64,000 nt of DNA from Candidatus Kuenenia hertensis (GCA_021646465.1 SOET01000017.1:18516-82515), one strand, 5' to 3'; positions 54,204 through 63,813 are shown, counted from the stretch's first letter. Notes: a model not told the origin generated them from the sequence alone. Program-made: numbers and translations.

Positions 54204-54833
54204 TTAATGGTTTTCAGCGGTGGTATTGTTTCTGCATTTTATGATCTGGCATGCGTTAAGAATATTTACATGTTGTTTGCTTATCGGTGAAAGACAGGCT
54301 TTTTGTAACAACATGTTGAGGTCGAAGTGTTTTCCTAAGCCGAGTTTATCTCTTAATGGCGAAATAATTTTTTCGAATCGTGAGATGAGCGGGTTATCAA
54401 TACCGGCATAATTGAGAATAAAAATATATCCGTCTTTTTTACACACCCTTTTTATTTCATTTAAAGTGCGTAAAGGATCTGGTACAACGGTAATAACATG
54501 CGATGCAATGACTTTATGAAACGTATTGTCTCCAAAGGCCATGAGGGAAGCATCCATAGTAGATAAGTGCACGTTATTGAGTGCGTATTTCATTTTCTTT
54601 GCCTTTGCTTTCATTAACATTTCTTCACTCAAATCTATTCCTATTATCTTAATTCCTTTTGGATAAAGCGGCAGCGATAACCCCGTTCCAACCCCAACTT
54701 CCAGAATTGTATCATGAGGTTCAATATCCATCATTTTAAGAGCGGTGTGCCTGCCATGCTCAAACAATTTTCCGAAGAGTGTATCGTAAATGGAAGCGTA
54801 AAGTGAATATACTTTTTTTATGTGATTACTCAT
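54204..54833 (-). CDS. PmtA-like phospholipid N-methyltransferase
   Basis: The 209-residue SAM methyltransferase has VYSLYASIYDTLFGKLFEHGR at the N-terminus, the characteristic start of bacterial phosphatidylethanolamine N-methyltransferases (PmtA). Motif I is ILEVGVGTGLSLPLYP and the middle has HVITVVPDPLRTLNEIKRV. It probably methylates phosphatidylethanolamine towards phosphatidylcholine; UbiE-like activity is the alternative. It converges with ugd. Confidence 0.7.
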   Translation of the reverse strand: MSNHIKKVYSLYASIYDTLFGKLFEHGRHTALKMMDIEPHDTILEVGVGTGLSLPLYPKGIKIIGIDLSEEMLMKAKAKKMKYALNNVHLSTMDASLMAFGDNTFHKVIASHVITVVPDPLRTLNEIKRVCKKDGYIFILNYAGIDNPLISRFEKIISPLRDKLGLGKHFDLNMLLQKACLSPISKQHVNILNACQIIKCRNNTTAENH

Positions 54834-54842
54834 GTGTATGGT

Positions 54843-56339
54843 TTATAAACTATTTGTTAAAAAACGGCAAATATCGTCTTGTGCTTTTCTGGTGTCACGT
54901 AAACTTCTGAAATTATTTATAAGAATTGAAAACGCTAGTTTGTTACCTTTAATGGTATTTATGTAACCGGAAAGTGCTGAAGTGCCGGCAATATACCCGG
55001 TTTTTGCGTGAATGTTGTTCTTACAGAGAGTGGAAGACATTCTGCGGCGAAGCCCACCATCAATGCCGGAAATTGGTAATGAGTCGTAAAACACCTTAGC
55101 GTTTTTGTGTGTATGCATGTATGTTAAAAGAGTAGTTATCATATTAGGTGAGAGTTTATTTTCTTTTGACAAACCGGAACCATCCCGTATTTTATACTCT
55201 TTTTGGTTAAAACCTAATTTCTCCATGAACGTATGAATGACTTTCAAACCATTTTCTGTGCTGCCCCTCCCGTTTAGATGTGCGCCTAGTGTTTTAATTA
55301 TTTGTTCTGCGTAAAAATTCTGACTTCGTTTGTTTGTAACGTGGATGGATTGCTCCATTGTGGAAATAGTTTGGGCAAATTTAATGGGTTTATACGAATG
55401 TGTTTCACGATCGTTTTCTTTGATCAATCGGGCTGTTCCGAGAACATCTATGCCATTATTTTCGAGCATTTCTTTAAAAAGTGTTACCAGATAGAGTGAA
55501 GGGTTATGCACACTTACCCACTCCCTTTTCTGTGATGCATTTGTCCAGAATTTCCCCTTAACATAGATGTCGTTTGTTCCGGGTTTCCGATAAATGGAAT
55601 ATGCATGTTGCTTTTTTTCAGAAGTATAAATACATTCGTTAAATATTGTGACAAACGAAGTATTTGGTTCAAGTACCAGCGTAACTTTTTCATTTGCCTT
55701 ATTCTGAGGCACGAAAATAATATCAACACAATTATCATTAAATGATAGGCTGCTGCTTGGGGCGCAATACCACTCATGTAATTGATTTTTTGGCCATGTG
55801 TCGTTGATATACATGCGGTCAAAAATAGAGTCATCTGCTATAATATCACCCGTAATTTTGTTTATGCCATGATTTTTTATTGCTTTTAACCAGGAATCCG
55901 GAACAGCTAAAATGTTGCCATTATGAAATCTTCCTGAAAGGTTCGGGTCTCCGCTTCCTCTAATAATGATGTTGCCTTCAAGTGTTCCCCGGTTTGTTAT
56001 GTTCCCAAGTGCTTCTACAGAGGTGTTGTATTTAAAATCGGGTCCTAAATATTCTAATGCGGTTGCGGTAGTAAAAAGTTTCATGTTAGAAGCAATTGTA
56101 AATAAATCGTCACTTCGGTAATTAAGGAGGGGAGTATTGCTTTTTAAGGATACAACGCTTATTCCGCAGTGTGCATTTTTCAATGAATATTTCTTTAAGA
56201 TAGTATTGAGTTGTTCATTGATGTTTATTGGTTCTGCTTTAATTTCCCGAAGCGGTAACGATAAGCAGCTGAATAAGACGAGTAGAATTAAGCTATTTCT
56301 TTTATAAAAATTTAATAACAACAGATGAAATAGAAACAT
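54843..56339 (-). CDS. dacB: D-alanyl-D-alanine carboxypeptidase / endopeptidase (PBP4, S13 family)
   Basis: The 498-residue exported protein has the S13 active-site motifs SNMK (Ser84, Lys87), SGLSKEN for SxN and HAKTG for KTG. A large inserted domain between SxxK and SxN is typical of PBP4. It trims peptidoglycan cross-links, so it indicates that the cell makes peptidoglycan. The signal peptide is the hydrophobic stretch at residues 15-30. Confidence 0.92.
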   Translation of the reverse strand: MFLFHLLLLNFYKRNSLILLVLFSCLSLPLREIKAEPININEQLNTILKKYSLKNAHCGISVVSLKSNTPLLNYRSDDLFTIASNMKLFTTATALEYLGPDFKYNTSVEALGNITNRGTLEGNIIIRGSGDPNLSGRFHNGNILAVPDSWLKAIKNHGINKITGDIIADDSIFDRMYINDTWPKNQLHEWYCAPSSSLSFNDNCVDIIFVPQNKANEKVTLVLEPNTSFVTIFNECIYTSEKKQHAYSIYRKPGTNDIYVKGKFWTNASQKREWVSVHNPSLYLVTLFKEMLENNGIDVLGTARLIKENDRETHSYKPIKFAQTISTMEQSIHVTNKRSQNFYAEQIIKTLGAHLNGRGSTENGLKVIHTFMEKLGFNQKEYKIRDGSGLSKENKLSPNMITTLLTYMHTHKNAKVFYDSLPISGIDGGLRRRMSSTLCKNNIHAKTGYIAGTSALSGYINTIKGNKLAFSILINNFRSLRDTRKAQDDICRFLTNSL

Positions 56340-56375
56340 AAATCGTATTGATATGAAAAATGAGGGATAGAAAAA

Positions 56376-56798
56376 TTATTTCTTTTTTGAGGTTGTTTTA
56401 CTTTTTTTCGGTTTTGCACTTGCTGTAACGTAGCTCATTTCTAACAAATTGTCGATTGTTTGCAATGCGGTAATGGGATCCAGGGGTTTCGTAAGTACAA
56501 CATTTGCACCGGCTTTAACTAATGAAGATTCAATACGTTTTGATTTTTGTTCACAAATCATAATAATGGGTAAAATTTTATTTGTTTTCCTGATATCATA
56601 TAAGATTTCTTTACCAGGGATATCCTGAACCATTTCACTTATAATAACAATATCCATTTTTCTCTCTTGGAGAATATTTAATGCCACGTTTCTGTTAAGG
56701 GCAACCTCTGTTTCATAACCGTATTGTTCAAATAAATCTCTTAATGTATCAACTGTTTGTCGTTCATCCTCTACGATCATTATCCTTGATGAAGGCAT
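56376..56798 (-). CDS. Single-domain response regulator with basic C-terminal tail
   Basis: The 140-residue protein is a receiver domain (RIMIVEDERQTVDTL, KPLDPITAL), but the expected phospho-acceptor aspartate region reads MDIVIISEMVQDIPG, where Asp appears replaced by Ser/Glu. Such pseudo-receivers may act without phosphorylation. A lysine-rich tail (KPKKSKTTSKKK) follows. No kinase is adjacent. Confidence 0.75.
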   Translation of the reverse strand: MPSSRIMIVEDERQTVDTLRDLFEQYGYETEVALNRNVALNILQERKMDIVIISEMVQDIPGKEILYDIRKTNKILPIIMICEQKSKRIESSLVKAGANVVLTKPLDPITALQTIDNLLEMSYVTASAKPKKSKTTSKKK

Positions 56799-56986
56799 AA
56801 TTTACCTTTCACGTTAAATGTGTGGTTTCATAAAGTTTCGTTATTCAAAATGAAACATCTATTTAAAGAAAGAGAATGATAAATGAGTTTAAAAAATCTC
56901 GTTTTATTTTAAATTCTTAATTTTGATACATTATATTTATTTGGAAAATGATAATGAGTGATATCGTTAAAAAAATAACAAAGGTT

Positions 56987-57430
56987 TTAAAATTTTTTCA
57001 TTACCTGGCGAATCTCCCTTTCAACTGTTCTTTTTTTGATGTCCTCACGTTTATCAACCTTGGATTTTCCCCGTACAAGTGCAATTTCTAATTTAGCGAG
57101 TCCATTTTTAAAATATATTGATAACGGGATAATAGTACAGCCTTTTTGTTTGACTTTTCCTGCTATTTTAGCTATTTCCCTCTTATGCAAAAGGAGTTTT
57201 CTCCTCCTTTTTGGTTCATGGTTTTGGCGGTTTCCTTGTTTATATTCACCAATATGCATTTCATACAGAAAGACTTCTCCGTGATCAATTTGGCCGAAAC
57301 TATCATTTATGCTGACATCTTTATTTCTTAACGATTTAACTTCAGTACCGGTGAGGACTATCCCAGCCTCTATTTTTTCTAAAATTTCATATTGATAGAA
57401 GGCTTTTCTATTTTTAGCTAAAATTTCCAT
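56987..57430 (-). CDS. smpB: SmpB, tmRNA-binding protein
   Basis: The 147-residue trans-translation factor has NRKAFYQYEILEKIEAGIVLTGTEVKSLR, HIGEYKQGNRQNHEPKRRRKLLLHKREI and the basic C-terminal tail VDKREDIKKRTVEREIRQVMK. The length is normal. The tmRNA gene ssrA is not visible nearby. Confidence 0.95.
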   Translation of the reverse strand: MEILAKNRKAFYQYEILEKIEAGIVLTGTEVKSLRNKDVSINDSFGQIDHGEVFLYEMHIGEYKQGNRQNHEPKRRRKLLLHKREIAKIAGKVKQKGCTIIPLSIYFKNGLAKLEIALVRGKSKVDKREDIKKRTVEREIRQVMKKF

Positions 57431-57646
57431 TCTATTCAGAACAAAACAAAATATGGTACTTCTTTATTTGTGCGTATTTTTAACAAAATAACAGTTAAAT
57501 CGAAAATATTGATAAGAGGACAAATAATGAATTTTCAGCACGGATTAGAAGGAATATTATCGTAATTGTTGACAACGAAAAGGCATACGATTGCAAATAT
57601 TAACAAATAGAGAATAGTAATGCAAGGCCATTTTATGAAAAAACCT

Positions 57647-57675
57647 TTGACTTGACCATGTTTATTTCCTAAAAT
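57647..57675 (+). promoter_or_regulatory. Possible promoter upstream of the tRNA
   Basis: TTGACT (57647-57652), a 17-bp spacer and TAAAAT (57670-57675) lie about 140 bp ahead of tRNA-Leu. The rest of the 380-bp gap after smpB shows no gene. Confidence 0.35.
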
Positions 57676-57813
57676 CTCTACGGAAAGTACCGTGAGGAAA
57701 TCTCAATATGAGAGATTATGTTTTGTAAGGTACTTAAGTATTTACGAATAGAATTTATTGTCCATGTGGTTATTCGATATTGAGGCATTAGATAATATAG
57801 TCGTTCGTTTTAC

Positions 57814-57897
57814 GCCGAAGTGGCGGAATTGGCAGACGCGCTAGATTCAGGTTCTAGTGGTGGCGACACCGTAAGGGTTCAAATCCCTTCTTCGGCA
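57814..57897 (+). tRNA. tRNA-Leu (anticodon CAG)
   Basis: Acceptor arms GCCGAAG and CTTCGGC pair fully, followed by discriminator A. The anticodon stem CTAGA/TCTAG encloses TTCAGGT with anticodon CAG at 57848-57850. A long variable arm (GGTGGCGACACC) and GGTTCAAATCC in the T arm are typical of class II leucine tRNA. CCA is not encoded. Confidence 0.97.
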
Positions 57898-58104
57898 TAT
57901 AAAAATTAAGAAAAAGTCATAAGTATTTGAATATATGGCTGTTTAAAAGAATTGTTGCAAAATTAACTTTCCCTTCCGTTCCCATCGATTCTCATCATTT
58001 CTCCTGTGCTGACTGCCACCTTTTTTATAAGACAATAAAATAGTAAAGAAGTAGTAAAAGTTTTCTTCAATATTTTTATATGACTACTTACGGATGATCA
58101 TAAC

Positions 58105-58989
58105 ATGGTGCAAAGCGAACCTAACAATAAAATAAAAGAGACGCTCCTGGCTTTACAAAAAAATGAGATCACAGAGAGCCATATTTATGCAAATTTAGCA
58201 AAATCGGTAAAACATCCCGAAAATAAAAAAATCCTGGAAACTATTGCCAAAGACGAACTTCATCACTCACTGATATGGAAAGAATTTACCAATAAAGAAG
58301 TAAAACCCCACATGGTAAACGTATGGAAATATTACCTGTTGTGCCGTGTATTTGGTTTAACATTCGGGTTAAAACTTATGGAGCGCAGAGAAAAAAACAC
58401 ACGGGATAGCTACAGAAACCTCGGTATAGGAACGGAAGAAAAAATAAATGAAATCATTAAGGATGAAAAAGAACATGAAAATGAAGTGCTCAATATGCTG
58501 GATGAAGATTTTCTTCAATACACAAGCTCAATGGTTCTCGGCTTAAACGATGCTCTCGTGGAATTAACCGGAGCGCTTGCAGGATTGACATTAGCATTAA
58601 AAAGTTCAAAGTTGATTGCTTTAGTCGGACTGATTACAGGAATAGCTGCATCTTTATCAATGGGATCTTCTGAATATTTATCTACTAAATCGGAAGAAGG
58701 TAAAAAAAATCCTTTAAAGGCGTCAATCTATACAGGCATAAGCTATCTTTTTACCGTTATCATTCTCATATTTCCTTATTTAATGATTACAAACTATTTC
58801 GCTTGTTTAGCTATAACGTTACCCACTGCGGTTTTGATTATTTTTTTCTTTAATTATTATATTTCCGTCGCGAAAGACCTGTCATTTAAGAAACAATTCT
58901 TCGAAATGGCAGGATTGAGTCTTGGCATTGCAGTATTCAGCTTTTTCATCGGTCACTTGCTCAGGTATTTCCTGGGAATTACGATATAA
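58105..58989 (+). CDS. Ferritin-like domain fused to VIT1/CCC1-family transporter
   Basis: The 294-residue protein has an N-terminal ferritin-like helical bundle with carboxylate/histidine pairs (NEITESHIYANL, AKDELHHSLIWKEF, IIKDEKEHENEVL), then a VIT1-like domain of about five helices (GLNDALVELTGALAGLTLAL, ITGIAASLSMGSSEYLS). This matches the membrane ferritin/VIT1 proteins such as MbfA that move iron or manganese across the membrane. With the FeoA-like and ZIP genes it adds to a metal-handling theme. Confidence 0.88.
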   Translation: MVQSEPNNKIKETLLALQKNEITESHIYANLAKSVKHPENKKILETIAKDELHHSLIWKEFTNKEVKPHMVNVWKYYLLCRVFGLTFGLKLMERREKNTRDSYRNLGIGTEEKINEIIKDEKEHENEVLNMLDEDFLQYTSSMVLGLNDALVELTGALAGLTLALKSSKLIALVGLITGIAASLSMGSSEYLSTKSEEGKKNPLKASIYTGISYLFTVIILIFPYLMITNYFACLAITLPTAVLIIFFFNYYISVAKDLSFKKQFFEMAGLSLGIAVFSFFIGHLLRYFLGITI

Positions 58990-59034
58990 TAAAATATTAT
59001 TTTCCGCCCGTGCTATGTAAATATTGTATGTCGG

Positions 59035-60981
59035 TTAACACATTGCATCTTGCTTTTGCCTGATGATGTTTACTAAACTCCCCGCTAAAACCATTTCAAT
59101 TTGCCGATCGCTCATGGTATGCAATGTATCGTAAGTATCACCTTTTTTCCTATTATACACCTTTACACTTTTTCCTTTTTTTATTGTATTTGTAACATCC
59201 GATATCACCAATACATCGTCCTGTTCAATTTTCTCCCAGGCTCCCGGGTTTTGAAATGTCAAAGGTAATATTCCAAAGTTACATAAATTCTGCCAGTGAA
59301 TACGCGCAAAGTTCTTTGCGATAACTACGCGCACCCCAAGATAACGTGGTGCAATGACAGCATGTTCACGGCTTGAACCTTGTCCGTAATTTTCTCCGCC
59401 TATAATAAAAAAACACTTCTTTTTATTTTTAATAGTCCTCTCATAAAATGTAGTATCGATCGGGCTAAAGGTAAATTTGCTGATCTCAGGAATATTACTT
59501 CTGTAAGGAAGCACCTTTGCACCGGCAGGCATTATCTCATCGGTAGAGATATCATCTCCCACTTTGAGAAGTACTGTTCCTTCAAGTTTTTCAGGAAGAG
59601 GATCGAACGTTGGCAGGGGTTTAATATTCGGCCCTGTTTCAAGTGTAACCTCTTCCGGTTCCTTAGTAGGGGGCATAAACATTTTGGTATTAATAAGCAC
59701 CGCCCGTGGTTCGTTGTAATGTGGATACTCCATTTTCAGGGTTCGAGGGTCGGTGATAACACCAGTCAATGCGGAAGCAGCAGCAGTTTCCGGGCTGCAG
59801 AGATATACCTGATCATCCTTTGTGCCGGAACGGCCGGGAAAATTTCTTGGTACCGTTCTCAGGCTTATGCATCCCGTTGCGGGCGCCTGTCCCATCCCTA
59901 TACAGCCATTGCAGCCCGCCTGATGAAGCCGGGCGCCGGCATGAATGAGTTTCTCCAATAATTCAAGTGAAATGAGATTTTCCAGTACCTGGCGTGTCGA
60001 AGGATTAATATCAAAGGATACACGGTCATGTACCTGTTTCCCGTTTACGATAATTGCCGCTATGGCAAAATCACGAAGTCCGGGATTTGCAGAAGAACCA
60101 ATGTACGACTGATAAATTTCCCTCCCCGCAACTTCCCTTACCGGAACAACATTGCCCGGACTACTTGGACACGCAATAAGTGGTTCCAGTTCTGATAGAT
60201 TAATCTCTTCATATTCATCATATTTGCATCCATCATCCGCGGACAGTTTTACCCACGCATCGCCTCTTCCCTGTGCCTTTAAAAACCCTTTTACCATTTC
60301 ATCGGAAGGAAACACGGTCGTTGTAGCGCCGAGTTCTGCTCCCATATTTGCAATAACAAGACGATCCATTGCCGTGAGATTCTCTAACCCTGGTCCATAA
60401 TATTCAATAATCTTTCCAATACCGCCATCAACATCATGACGGCGGAGCATTTCAAGAATGACATCCTTCGCACTCACCCACTCCGGAAGTTTACCCGTCA
60501 GTTTCACTCCCCAGACTTTTGGCATTTTCAAATAAAACGGTTCACCCGCCATAGCCATAGCAACTTCTAACCCACCAGCCCCAAAGGCAAGCATTCCCAA
60601 AGCACCGGCAGAAGGTGTGTGACTATCAGAACCAAGCAGTGATTTCCCCGGTACGCCAAAACGCTCCGCATGCACCGGATGGCTGATACCATTTCCCGGC
60701 CTGCTGTACCAGATTCCAAATTTTCTGCATGCACTGCGCAAAAACAAATGGTCGTCGGGATTCTTATTGTCTTCCTGCACCAGATTATGGTCTATATATT
60801 GAACCGACAATTCCGTTTTAACGCGGGAAAGCCGCATTGCTTCCAGTTCTAACATTACCATGGTACCCGTTGCATCCTGCGTTAGCGTCTGATCAATTTT
60901 TAATGCTATTTCACTACCATGTACCAGACTCCCTTCAAGAAGGTGTCTTCTTAATAATTTTTGTGTCAAATTTTCAACCAT
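59035..60981 (-). CDS. acn: Aconitate hydratase (single-chain, AcnA-type mitochondrial class)
   Basis: The 648-residue enzyme isomerises citrate and isocitrate. It shows SDSHTPSAGALGMLAFGAGG, HQAGCNGCIGMGQAPATG with cluster cysteines, and the swivel-domain GGENYGQGSSREHA and AKNFARIHWQNLCNFGILPL. The ATG at 60981 (MVENLTQKLLRRH) has GAGAAGGAGC upstream; a longer frame starting at 61035 has no such site. The length fits the about 650-residue bacterial class. Confidence 0.94.
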   Translation of the reverse strand: MVENLTQKLLRRHLLEGSLVHGSEIALKIDQTLTQDATGTMVMLELEAMRLSRVKTELSVQYIDHNLVQEDNKNPDDHLFLRSACRKFGIWYSRPGNGISHPVHAERFGVPGKSLLGSDSHTPSAGALGMLAFGAGGLEVAMAMAGEPFYLKMPKVWGVKLTGKLPEWVSAKDVILEMLRRHDVDGGIGKIIEYYGPGLENLTAMDRLVIANMGAELGATTTVFPSDEMVKGFLKAQGRGDAWVKLSADDGCKYDEYEEINLSELEPLIACPSSPGNVVPVREVAGREIYQSYIGSSANPGLRDFAIAAIIVNGKQVHDRVSFDINPSTRQVLENLISLELLEKLIHAGARLHQAGCNGCIGMGQAPATGCISLRTVPRNFPGRSGTKDDQVYLCSPETAAASALTGVITDPRTLKMEYPHYNEPRAVLINTKMFMPPTKEPEEVTLETGPNIKPLPTFDPLPEKLEGTVLLKVGDDISTDEIMPAGAKVLPYRSNIPEISKFTFSPIDTTFYERTIKNKKKCFFIIGGENYGQGSSREHAVIAPRYLGVRVVIAKNFARIHWQNLCNFGILPLTFQNPGAWEKIEQDDVLVISDVTNTIKKGKSVKVYNRKKGDTYDTLHTMSDRQIEMVLAGSLVNIIRQKQDAMC

Positions 60982-61186
60982 AAGTATAAGCTCCTTCTCA
61001 ATCATTTGGAGGAAGAAAAATATGTTTGCTTCCATATTATCAATGATTGACTAATAAACCACAAATTATGAACTAAAGTGTTGCGAATAAAATAATGTTT
61101 TTAACATCGTTATGTTTTAAAATGCATTATTCATTCACAATTAAAAAAAATATTTTAATCTCTTAAAAGAAAGGTTGGTTTTTATA

Positions 61187-61636
61187 ATGCTAAAATACTC
61201 CTTTTTTATTTTAGCAATGTTATTACCCAATATTGGATTTTGTTTTAATGAGGCCGATTCGGAGAAGAAAAACAATGTTACAAACAAAATTAGATATATT
61301 TCAAAGATTAACAATTTTATCGATATTGACCGTTATGATACCGTAAATATCGTAACTACTCCCTATAGCAAAATTGAATATTTGTCAACTCAAGTACCTG
61401 GAATTGGCGCTGGCCGCCCCGGTACTGAAGAGTTTCTTAATGCAGATATCCTTATTAAGCTGAAGAAAGATAATACCCTGTATGGGTTAAGTTTATCATT
61501 ATTTGATACGTACGGGTCCAGCCAGGCAATTTTTGAAACATTAATGACAGCGCTCATACATGATCTTTTCGTTGAAATTGTTTATTATGACAAGAAAGGT
61601 ACAAAACAGATTTTAAGAGTTACTGTGAAAAAATAA
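61187..61636 (+). CDS. Small exported hypothetical protein
   Basis: The 149-residue protein has a signal peptide (FFILAMLLPNIGFCF) and a soluble domain (VPGIGAGRPGTEEFLNADILIKL, FETLMTALIHDLFVEIVYYD) without a known family. The start could be TTG at 61175 or ATG at 61187; the ATG is preferred. Confidence 0.55.
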   Translation: MLKYSFFILAMLLPNIGFCFNEADSEKKNNVTNKIRYISKINNFIDIDRYDTVNIVTTPYSKIEYLSTQVPGIGAGRPGTEEFLNADILIKLKKDNTLYGLSLSLFDTYGSSQAIFETLMTALIHDLFVEIVYYDKKGTKQILRVTVKK

Positions 61637-61671
61637 AAAAATATATACACACCTGCTATAAGTTACCAGGC

Positions 61672-61767
61672 AATGTCATTAAGTTAAGCTACCAGCCGCA
61701 AAAGTCCCCCTGCAAAGGGGGACTCAGGGGGTTGTTTCTCTAAAATAATCCTTAACTTAATAACATT
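61672..61767. mobile_element. MITE-like element (96 bp, ATTAAGTTAAG ends)
   Basis: AATGTCATTAAGTTAAG and CTTAACTTAATAACATT are terminal inverted repeats (one mismatch). Inside is a second palindrome, AGTCCCCCTGCAAAGGGGGACT. There is no coding sequence. It is followed by a TATAGTCAAACGAATC motif at 61838-61853. Confidence 0.7.
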
Positions 61768-61837
61768 GAGTCTCCAGGGCAATGCATTTTTAAAACAATT
61801 TTCAGTGAACATTTTTACCGTTATAATATTTTATGTA

Positions 61838-61853
61838 TATAGTCAAACGAATC
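61838..61853 (+). promoter_or_regulatory. Recurrent upstream motif TATAGTCAAAYRAATC, copy 3
   Basis: TATAGTCAAACGAATC lies 70 bp ahead of the sugar dehydrogenase start. It matches the copies at 4291-4310 and 31957-31993 with one or two changes. Confidence 0.45.
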
Positions 61854-61923
61854 TATCTTATGTAGTTTATCTATAAACGATGTTTTTTGTATAAAAATAT
61901 TAATATGTAAAAGGATATGATCG

Positions 61924-63093
61924 ATGGTACAAAGAAAAAAGAATTACCTGACAGCATTATTGTTTGGTTTTTTTCTTTCAGGGACTGCCTCCGCAAACAT
62001 TATTGAAATTGAACGTGTTGTGACTAATTTAAACAAGCCGGTTGCCATTACTCATGCAGGTGATGGTTCCGGAAGGATTTTTATTGGTTTGCAAGATGGA
62101 TTGGTTGTTATATTCGATGGAACTGAATTGCTTTCTTCCCCATTTCTTGATATTCAATCCAGGGTTTCATGTTGCGGAGAAAGAGGATTGCTGGGAATCG
62201 CTTTTCACCCGGATTATAAAAATAATGGGTATTTTTACCTTAATTATACCGACATTAACGGGAATACTGCTATTGCACGGTATAGTGTGTCTGACGACCC
62301 TGACGTTGCCGATCTGGAATCGGAAGATATTCTGATCAATATTCAACAACCATACAGCAACCACAATGGCGGGCACCTTACATTTGGTCCTGATGGTTAC
62401 CTTTACATTGGAACCGGAGATGGCGGGGCGGGAGGTGATCCTTTCAATAATGCACAGGATATTAAGTCACTTTTGGGAAAAATACTTCGCATCGATGTAA
62501 ACAATGGTTTTCCCTATGCGATACCTTCCGATAATCCGTTTAGAGAAAATCCTGACGCACGCGGAGAAATCTGGGCATACGGGCTGCGCAATCCGTGGCG
62601 CTTTAGTTTCGATCGTCTGACAGGCGATTTATTTATTGCAGATGTAGGGCAAAATACCTTGGAAGAAGTAAATTTTCAGAAAGCAAACAGTAATGGAGGA
62701 GAAAACTATGGCTGGCGATTAATGGAAGGAAATCATTGTTATAACCCTTCAGAAAACTGCAATGACGGAACGCTTACCTTGCCTGTATTAGAATATGACC
62801 ATTCATCTGGATGTTCAATAACGGGTGGCTACCGTTACCGGGGGAGAATGATTCCCCCGCTCTTTGGCATTTATTTGTATGGTGATTACTGTTCGGGAAC
62901 CATATGGGGAGCAAAAAGGAATAAACAAGGCACGTGGGAAACGAAGAAACTCCTTGATTCGGATTATGCCATCAGCACCTTCGGTGAAGATGAAAAAGGG
63001 GAGGTATATTTTGCTCATTACGATGAGGATGATGGATCTGTATACCGCATAACGAATGTGATTCCAAAAACCTCTGGTTTTGGTAATGAGTAG
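61924..63093 (+). CDS. PQQ-type soluble aldose sugar dehydrogenase, exported
   Basis: The 389-residue protein has a signal peptide (LTALLFGFFLSGTASA) and a six-bladed beta-propeller of the GDH/Hhip-like class: GERGLLGIAFHPDYKNNGYFYLNYTD, HNGGHLTFGPDGYLYIGTGDGG, LRNPWRFSFDRLTGDLFIADVGQN and CSITGGYRYRG. This class oxidises sugars using PQQ or acts as a carbohydrate-binding propeller. No PQQ-biosynthesis genes are visible in the window. Confidence 0.88.
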   Translation: MVQRKKNYLTALLFGFFLSGTASANIIEIERVVTNLNKPVAITHAGDGSGRIFIGLQDGLVVIFDGTELLSSPFLDIQSRVSCCGERGLLGIAFHPDYKNNGYFYLNYTDINGNTAIARYSVSDDPDVADLESEDILINIQQPYSNHNGGHLTFGPDGYLYIGTGDGGAGGDPFNNAQDIKSLLGKILRIDVNNGFPYAIPSDNPFRENPDARGEIWAYGLRNPWRFSFDRLTGDLFIADVGQNTLEEVNFQKANSNGGENYGWRLMEGNHCYNPSENCNDGTLTLPVLEYDHSSGCSITGGYRYRGRMIPPLFGIYLYGDYCSGTIWGAKRNKQGTWETKKLLDSDYAISTFGEDEKGEVYFAHYDEDDGSVYRITNVIPKTSGFGNE

Positions 63094-63149
63094 ATAAAAT
63101 TTGAATTGAAAAATTATCCCCAGCAAACGATTTAAATAAAACCTCTCTT

Positions 63150-63174
63150 ATGTTCTGCCATATTGACAGAACAT
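63150..63174. promoter_or_regulatory. Short inverted repeat ATGTTCTG/CAGAACAT
   Basis: Eight-base perfect arms with a 9-bp spacer lie 57 bp after the sugar dehydrogenase stop and 158 bp before hsp20. It could be an operator or a weak terminator. Nothing else is visible in the 240-bp gap. Confidence 0.35.
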
Positions 63175-63331
63175 GGAAGAACCTATTATAGTAGTACTAA
63201 ATTCATAATATATTAATTTTATAATACTTATATTTGCAGTGATACCTATTGTAATTTTAGGCATAAATATTGCGCTATAAAAAATAAAAATTAATGGTAT
63301 TTTTTAGGCCTTTTTTATAAGGAGACAATGT

Positions 63332-63778
63332 ATGGCTAAGGACTTAACGAAATGGACAAGTGTATCATCTCTTCAGAACGAAATAAACCGCATGTTTGAC
63401 CAGTTTTTCAGGGGATGGGATTTTTCAGGGTTCGGCCCGGAAGCCGGAACGTGGGCTCCCAGCATTGATCTTGCCGAAACAGATGATAATATTGTCATTA
63501 AAGCAGAAATCCCGGGAATAGATCCAAAAGAGGTGGATATTTCGATACAAGACAACAATTTGATCATTAAAGGTGAGAAAAAAGAAGAAAAAGAAGAGAA
63601 GGGGAAAAACTATTACCGTATGGAAAGGAGCTATGGAAAATTCTCCCGTTCCATAGACCTTCCCTCTTCTGTGGACACTAGCAAAGTAAGCGCGGAATGC
63701 AAAAACGGCGTGCTGGAAATAACGCTTCCGAAAAAAGAAGAGGTGAAACCAAAGCAGATTACGGTAAAGGTAAGTTAA
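63332..63778 (+). CDS. Small heat-shock protein, Hsp20/alpha-crystallin family
   Basis: The 148-residue holdase chaperone has NEINRMFDQFFRGW at the N-terminus and an alpha-crystallin domain (APSIDLAETDDNIVIKAEIPGIDPKEVDISIQDNNLIIKGEK, ERSYGKFSRSIDLPSSVD, ECKNGVLEITLPK). It ends in the typical GVLxI...P tail region. The ribosome-binding site is TAAGGAGAC. No CIRCE or ROSE-like element is evident. Confidence 0.95.
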   Translation: MAKDLTKWTSVSSLQNEINRMFDQFFRGWDFSGFGPEAGTWAPSIDLAETDDNIVIKAEIPGIDPKEVDISIQDNNLIIKGEKKEEKEEKGKNYYRMERSYGKFSRSIDLPSSVDTSKVSAECKNGVLEITLPKKEEVKPKQITVKVS

Positions 63779-63813
63779 TACACAGACGTCAAATTAATGA
63801 TGTGCATTAAAAA

